From positions 1-8,586 of the forward strand of contig JAKCEJ010000108.1 of NCBI GenBank assembly GCA_021838065.1: a DNA stretch of 8,586 nucleotides, written 5' to 3'. Each line of letters begins with the position of its first letter. The stretch's first letter is position 1. Below are positions 6,759-8,586 of this stretch, in pieces. Under the pieces are notes generated by a model. It was not told where the DNA came from, did not search any database, and saw only the letters and a list, made by a program, of their open reading frames with translations. Origin of the DNA: Pseudomonadota bacterium (GTDB lineage Bacteria > Pseudomonadota > Gammaproteobacteria > Steroidobacterales > Steroidobacteraceae). The position numbers and the translations under genes were made by a program.

Positions 6759-7753
6759 GCGAGCTTCCGAAAAGCATGAATGCCGTCGAGATCGCAGCGC
6801 CGGGAGGTCCGGAAGTGTTGCGGCTCGTCCGGCGTCCCGTGCCGCGGCCCGAGGCGCGCGAGGTGCTGATCCGCGTCCGCGCCGCGGGCGTCAATCGTCC
6901 CGATGTGCTGCAGCGCCGCGGCGCCTATCCGCCGCCGCCCGGCGCGAGCGACATTCCGGGCCTGGAGCTCGCCGGCGAGGTGGTGCAGGTGGGCGCTGAG
7001 GTCACCGAGTGGGCTGCAGGCGATCGGATCTGCGCGCTCGTGTCCGGCGGCGGCTACGCTGAGTACGCGCTCGCCCCTGCGGTGCAGTGTCTGCCGATCC
7101 CGAAGGGGCTCAGCGTCGAGGAAGCCGCGGCGCTGCCCGAGACTGTCTTTACCGTCTACTACAACGTGTGGGAGCGGTCGCGCCTGCGTCCAGGCGAGTG
7201 GCTGCTCGCGCATGGCGGCTCGAGCGGCATCGGGACCACGGCCATCGTGCTGGCCAAGGCGTTCGGCGCGCATGTGGCCGTGACCGCGGGCAGCGATGAG
7301 AAATGTGCCGCCTGCCTGCGCCTCGGCGCGGATGTCGCCATCAATTACAAGCGTGAGGACTTCGTGACCGCGACGCTCACGGCGACTCAGGGGCGGGGCG
7401 CGGACGTCATTCTCGACATGGTGGGCGGCGATTACCTGGCGCGTGACATTGCGGCCGCCGCGCCCGAGGGGCGCATCGCGGTGATCGCGACGCAGGGTGG
7501 ACGCAAGGCCGAAATCGATCTGGCGCAGCTGATGGGCAAGCGCCTCACGATCGGCGGCTCGACGCTGCGGCCGCAGACGGTCGAGCGCAAGGGAGCGCTC
7601 GCCGCGGCGCTGCGCCGCACGATCTGGCCGCTCATCGAGTCGAAATCACTGCGGATACCGGTGCATGCGCGCTTCGCGCTGGCCGAGGCCGCTCAGGCGC
7701 ACGCGCTGATGGAATCCGGCGGGCACATCGGCAAGATCGTTCTGCTGATCTAA
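6755..7753 (+). CDS. PIG3-type NAD(P)H quinone oxidoreductase, zinc-free MDR family
   Basis: This medium-chain dehydrogenase/reductase would be an NADPH-dependent quinone or enone reductase of the QOR/TP53I3 (PIG3) type in the cytoplasm. Its 332 residues are typical of the family. The N-terminal half has PGGPEVLRL (16-24), AAGVNRPDVLQRRGAYPPPPG (43-63) and IPGLELAGEV (67-76). ALPETVFTVYYNVWE (126-140) leads into the nucleotide-binding motif HGGSSGIGTTA (153-163), followed by GADVAINYK and GADVILDMVGG. The catalytic and structural zinc ligands of alcohol dehydrogenases are absent. The ATG at 6755 overlaps the arnD stop as ATGA. A second in-frame ATG at 6776 (Met8) gives the more usual PIG3 N-terminus and cannot be ruled out. 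AGGGG at 6739-6743 could serve the first start. It has no known role in L-Ara4N synthesis, so it may simply be an operon passenger. Its stop codon overlaps that of the opposing lrp-type gene. Confidence 0.9.
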   Translation: MSELPKSMNAVEIAAPGGPEVLRLVRRPVPRPEAREVLIRVRAAGVNRPDVLQRRGAYPPPPGASDIPGLELAGEVVQVGAEVTEWAAGDRICALVSGGGYAEYALAPAVQCLPIPKGLSVEEAAALPETVFTVYYNVWERSRLRPGEWLLAHGGSSGIGTTAIVLAKAFGAHVAVTAGSDEKCAACLRLGADVAINYKREDFVTATLTATQGRGADVILDMVGGDYLARDIAAAAPEGRIAVIATQGGRKAEIDLAQLMGKRLTIGGSTLRPQTVERKGALAAALRRTIWPLIESKSLRIPVHARFALAEAAQAHALMESGGHIGKIVLLI

Positions 7754-8223
7754 CGGCCCGCCATGCGCACGGGCAGCACCGGCGTGCGCGTCACGGTGCG
7801 CATCGCGAAGCTCGACTGCACGCGCACCACGCTCGGCAGCCGGGTCAGATGCTGGCTGTGGATGCGCTCAAAGTCATCGAGGTCCGCCACCACCAGGCGC
7901 AGCAGGTAGTCGTGCTCGCCGGTCATCAGGTAACACTCCATGACCTGCGGGATCTTGCGCACCGCCGCCTCGAAAGCCTCGAGCCCCGACTGACTCTGCC
8001 GGTCGAGCGTGATGTTGACGAACACGTTGACCGGATAGCCCGCCTTGTGCTGATCGACGAGGGCGGTGTAGCCCTCGATCAGCCCCGACTCCTCGAGCGC
8101 CTTGACCCGCCGCAGGCAGGCCGACTCCGACAGGTTGACTTCGCTCGCCAGGCGCGCGTTGGTGATGCGGGCGTCCTGCTGCAGGTGGCGCAGAATGGCG
8201 TGATCGTAGCGGTCGAGCTCCAT
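7750..8223 (-). CDS. Lrp/AsnC-family transcriptional regulator
   Basis: This is a DNA-binding, amino-acid-responsive regulator. Its 157 residues are normal for the family. The N-terminal winged helix-turn-helix (about 1-60) opens with LDRYDHAILRHLQQDAR (3-19), has LASEVNLSES (25-34), and the recognition helix region SESACLRRVKALEESGLI (32-49). The C-terminal RAM/AsnC domain (about 65-145) includes NVFVNITL (66-73) and TGEHDYLLRLVVADL (101-115), the loop that usually binds effector and assembles dimers into octamers. It is divergent from an alanine dehydrogenase gene, the arrangement known for AldR and related regulators that control ald in response to alanine. Regulation of ald by this protein is therefore the leading inference. 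The ATG at 8223 has no clear ribosome site, so weak initiation or a leaderless mRNA is possible. Its stop (TAG) shares bases with the stop of the convergent oxidoreductase gene. The exact amino acid sensed cannot be read from the sequence. Confidence 0.93.
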   Translation of the reverse strand: MELDRYDHAILRHLQQDARITNARLASEVNLSESACLRRVKALEESGLIEGYTALVDQHKAGYPVNVFVNITLDRQSQSGLEAFEAAVRKIPQVMECYLMTGEHDYLLRLVVADLDDFERIHSQHLTRLPSVVRVQSSFAMRTVTRTPVLPVRMAGR

Positions 8224-8230
8224 ATGCGAA

Positions 8231-8311
8231 ATATTCTGCCATAAAAGACGCTAAGCAGCGCATATTCTGCCTTCCGGGGCGGCCCGGATGGCCATTTCGC
8301 AAATTCCTGCC
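8231..8311 (+). repeat. Three direct repeats, candidate Lrp-type operator
   Basis: ATATTCTGCC occurs exactly at 8231-8240 and again at 8262-8271. A looser copy, AAATTCCTGCC, is at 8301-8311. Similarity extends upstream: each copy is preceded by a GCG- or CGC-containing stretch. The first two copies start 31 bases apart and the second and third end 40 bases apart, close to three and four helical turns, so all would face roughly the same side of the DNA. Lrp-family octamers typically bind several phased sites. The 8256-8269 copy has CAG and CTG arms with an 8-base spacer, one base short of the E. coli Lrp CAG-N9-CTG pattern, so the match is only suggestive. Confidence 0.55.
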
Positions 8312-8350
8312 GGCGCCCCTCCGTAAGCTTCTGAGCCCATTCCACCCCGG

Positions 8351-8355
8351 GGGAG
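8351..8355 (+). promoter_or_regulatory. Shine-Dalgarno site of ald
   Basis: GGGAG lies 7 bases before the ATG at 8363 and confirms that start. Confidence 0.65.
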
Positions 8356-8362
8356 AGTCGCA

Positions 8363-8586
8363 ATGCGTATCGGCGTTCCGCGCGAAATCAAGGTGCACGA
8401 GTATCGAGTGGGTCTGGTTCCGGCCGGAGTGCGCGAGCTCACCGGCGCCGGACACGAGGTGCTGATCGAGACTGGCGCTGGCGCCGGCATCGGCATCCCG
8501 GATGCGGACTACCAGGCCGTCGGGGCGAAGATCGTCGCCGCCGCGGCCGATGTGTTCGCGGGCGCCGATCTGGTGGTGAAGGTCAA
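8363..8586 (+). CDS. ald: Alanine dehydrogenase (3' partial)
   Basis: NAD+-dependent L-alanine dehydrogenase interconverts L-alanine with pyruvate and ammonia. It lets cells use alanine as a carbon and nitrogen source or regenerate NAD+. Only the first 74 codons are present; the gene runs off the right edge. The visible part starts MRIGVPREIKVHEYRVGL, with Arg15, the pyruvate-binding arginine of characterised Ald. It continues PAGVRELTGAGHEV (20-33), the signature stretch ETGAGAGIG (36-44) and DLVVKV (69-74). The two bases after codon 74 are AA, which fits the catalytic Lys75 of the family's VKVKEP motif. The transhydrogenase alpha subunit PntA starts similarly, but it lacks the HEYRVGL and AGAGIG pattern seen here. 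A divergent Lrp-type regulator and shared repeats point to alanine-responsive control. A good ribosome site precedes the ATG. Confidence 0.92.
   Translation, partial: MRIGVPREIKVHEYRVGLVPAGVRELTGAGHEVLIETGAGAGIGIPDADYQAVGAKIVAAAADVFAGADLVVKV

Larger units (their letters stand above)
8224..8362. promoter_or_regulatory. Divergent lrp-ald intergenic control region
   Basis: These 139 bases must contain the promoters of both divergent genes. The lrp-proximal half is clearly AT-richer than anything else in the window, with ATATT and ATAAAAG runs; the ald-proximal half returns to high GC. No clean -35/-10 pair can be assigned. AATATT at 8230-8235 and TATTCT at 8263-8268 are possible -10 elements, but without convincing -35 partners. 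Three similar direct repeats lie here (separate entry). Auto-repression of the regulator together with control of ald from a shared operator would fit the family. Confidence 0.6.

Noticed and set aside
8276..8319. GGGGCG/CGCCCC inverted repeat before ald as a terminator or riboswitch stem
   Set aside because: It is only a 6-base stem with a loop of about 32 bases and no U-tract, expected by chance in sequence this GC-rich.
8363..8586. NAD(P) transhydrogenase alpha subunit (pntA) in place of ald
   Set aside because: The N-termini are related, but the HEYRVGL and ETGAGAGIG pattern and the divergent Lrp-type gene fit alanine dehydrogenase better.

Overview
The window is a stretch of high-GC chromosomal DNA, about 70% by eye, with G/C-rich third codon positions throughout. 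It carries seven genes of the lipid A 4-amino-4-deoxy-L-arabinose (L-Ara4N) pathway, so it comes from a Gram-negative bacterium. A high-GC gammaproteobacterium or a relative is the likeliest source, but the sequence alone does not fix the lineage.

Positions 1-6758 hold the arn-type operon, all on the + strand. The order is: the UDP-glucuronate decarboxylase half of ArnA (5' end outside the window), ArnT-like lipid A glycosyltransferase, one small SMR-type flippase subunit (ArnE/F-like), ArnB aminotransferase, ArnC undecaprenyl-phosphate transferase, the formyltransferase half of ArnA, and ArnD deformylase. Together they cover every step from UDP-glucuronic acid to L-Ara4N-modified lipid A. 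UDP-glucose dehydrogenase (Ugd) is not in the window. The genes are tightly packed, with ATGA or GTGA four-base overlaps at arnT/arnEF, arnB/arnC and arnC/formyltransferase. The modification lowers the negative charge of lipid A and is known to give resistance to polymyxins and cationic peptides.

Compared with enterobacterial arnBCADTEF, three things differ. The two activities of bifunctional ArnA are encoded by separate genes at opposite ends of the cluster. The gene order looks circularly permuted (decarboxylase-T-E/F-B-C-formyltransferase-D). Only one flippase-type SMR gene is present where the model has two.

Positions 6755-7753 encode a zinc-free PIG3-type NAD(P)H quinone oxidoreductase. 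Its first possible start overlaps the arnD stop as ATGA, so it may be the last cistron of the operon although it has no known role in the pathway.

Positions 7750-8586 form a separate amino-acid module. A minus-strand Lrp/AsnC regulator converges on the oxidoreductase with overlapping stop codons. It is divergent from an alanine dehydrogenase gene (ald) that runs off the right edge. The 139-bp lrp-ald intergenic region is locally AT-richer and holds three similar direct repeats spaced close to whole helical turns, a likely operator for the Lrp-type regulator. No RNA gene, mobile element, CRISPR array or convincing terminator was seen, and there is no gene-free stretch over 300 bases.
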